The notes under the pieces are model-generated. The model was not told the DNA's origin. It saw only the letters and a list, made by a program, of their open reading frames with translations, and did not search any database. The translations under genes and the position numbers were made by a program. Of a stretch of DNA of 64,000 nucleotides, positions 62,928 to 64,000 are shown piece after piece (the stretch's first letter is position 1; each line of letters begins with the position of its first letter). Source of the DNA: Diplosphaera chodatii. Lineage: Eukaryota > Chlorophyta > Trebouxiophyceae > Prasiolales > Stichococcaceae. The stretch lies in NCBI GenBank assembly GCA_032358165.1, contig JAALGY010000052.1, positions 1,302,001 through 1,366,000 of the forward strand, written 5' to 3'.

Positions 62928-64000
62928 CTACCTTACACTGGCATTTGGAAGCTTTGACGTCACTGGTCCCGCCGATGTCATAAACTTGACACCCTGCGTA
63001 TTGGCACCACGTTCAAGCCGGTGAGTGCACAACGACACCGAGTGGCAACTGACGTCTATGCGTCCTGCAAATCTGCATATACACTTACCCACACTGATTG
63101 GCGTATCACTGCCCACCTGATAGACTGCGATGCCGGTGGCATCGGTCTTCAGAGAAGGCGCCAGCTCCTCAAACACCTTCTTCTTCGGGTTCAGCTGTAC
63201 CTCTGGCTCACCTGCTGGAGCAAAGTTGCTGTGACCAACAAGCAACGATGCGAGCACTACCTCTGGCTCTGACCATTGCTCTTGCACAGTGTCATTTGAA
63301 ACGTCCACCTTTTTTACTAGACCACATCAGTACCTTCATGGCCCTCGAAGGTTATGCGCTCGCCAATGGCAGCGCCCTCAGGTGGCGAAATGGGATCCAC
63401 TGCCGTGTGGTCCTCGTTGGACGAGCACAACACCATGCCCGCGCTGGGGATGCCCACCCTGTGCCAACAACAACATGGCAGTCTATCAGGACATGCTGTG
63501 CTGCCCACACCTTGCACCACTGGAATGTCGATGCTCTGCCACGTCGTGCATGCCAGCAGGTGTTCAGCAAGCAGGGTCAGGCGCTGACGAGCGTGGGAAG
63601 TGCGCACAGCTTTGCGGGCTTCAGATTGGCCAGCACCACTACACGCCGGCCGCGCATGTCCTCCAGCGACACGAAGTTGCGCAGCCCGCTTACAATCTGA
63701 GGAGTGCAGAAGCAGTGCAAGGTTCAACAAAGTACCACATCAGATGAGGTGCGGCGTGCTTGACGCTACCTTGACGTCGAGCCAACAGTCAGGGCGTGTT
63801 CCTGGCGTGTGAAGTTTGTATGAAGCCCAGTTTGACATAATTTGAAGAAGCACCGTGCGGGGCTCAGCCTCGCCCAGATCGATCTTCTCCACGTAGAGCT
63901 TCTCCGCGTCTGGATGGTTCTCCACATCCACAACCTGGCGCCGCAGTACAAGCAACAACATGTCAAACTCATCACCGACACGGGATGGCCTCGATGTACA
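62928..64000 (-). CDS. C-terminal EMAPII/Arc1p-type tRNA-binding domain protein (partial)
   Basis: The 5' part lies beyond the right edge. Visible minus-strand exons read [20 protein letters not shown] then GEAEPRT (about 63936-63865), [20 protein letters not shown] then [10 protein letters not shown] (about 63700-63610), and [20 protein letters not shown] then [18 protein letters not shown] (about 63455-63345). They continue with [20 protein letters not shown] (about 63212-63110) and a last exon [15 protein letters not shown] ending VR-stop (62928-62930). This is the full OB-fold tRNA-binding domain plus EMAPII-like extension found in AIMP1, yeast Arc1p and the C-terminus of plant methionyl-tRNA synthetase. 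It binds tRNA nonspecifically and enhances aminoacylation. Whether the missing part is a MetRS catalytic core or an adaptor cannot be told here. Confidence 0.9.

Overview
This window is nuclear DNA from an intron-rich eukaryote, most likely a chlorophyte green alga. Most coding exons are about 50-500 bases long and are separated by short GT-AG introns, with a minority of GC-AG introns. A B3-type transcription factor and a CYP97-family carotenoid hydroxylase point to Viridiplantae. Exons are GC-rich, while introns and UTRs are rich in TG/CA. I see no operons, no rRNA and no convincing tRNA. I cannot name the species.

Layout, left to right: the last exon of an unknown gene (1-61, +); a UAP56-binding/RGG mRNA-export-type protein (962-2077, -); mitochondrial ribosomal protein uL11 (2831-3557, +); a B3-domain transcription factor (3768-6052, -); an 86-aa lysine-tailed protein (6735-7245, +); a CCDC174-like protein (7404-8674, -); a giant VPS13-type bridge-like lipid transfer protein filling about 40% of the window (9132-34831, +); thymidine kinase (35053-36701, +); a UBE2D-type ubiquitin E2 (37163-38256, -); an 82-aa conserved-looking protein (38726-39298, +); a protein with a Sec16 C-terminal-like motif (39436-42421, +); a long coiled-coil protein with a p115/Uso1-like tail (42544-49495, +); an unidentified coiled-coil protein (49898-54550, -); a CYP97 carotene hydroxylase (55318-59290, +); ERGIC3 (60060-62601, +); and the 3' part of an EMAPII/Arc1p-type tRNA-binding protein running off the right edge (62928-64000, -).

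Four of the sixteen genes (VPS13, the Sec16-like protein, the p115-tail golgin and ERGIC3) act, or by homology should act, at the ER, ER exit sites or Golgi interface. Several genes are arranged head to head across 0.45-0.8 kb shared promoters, and others converge tail to tail with short gaps.

Exon models were built by hand from conserved motifs, splice signals and phase. The models of the thymidine kinase, E2, uL11m, UBM/RGG, 86-aa and 82-aa genes close exactly in phase. Those of VPS13, the B3 protein, the CCDC174-like protein and the coiled-coil genes are only partly resolved. The points most worth a second look are: a perfect 52-bp palindrome inside VPS13 coding sequence; a possible N-terminal membrane anchor on the VPS13-type protein; GC-AG introns concentrated in a few genes; and the adjacent Sec16-like and headless p115-like proteins, both rich in acidic tryptophan motifs.
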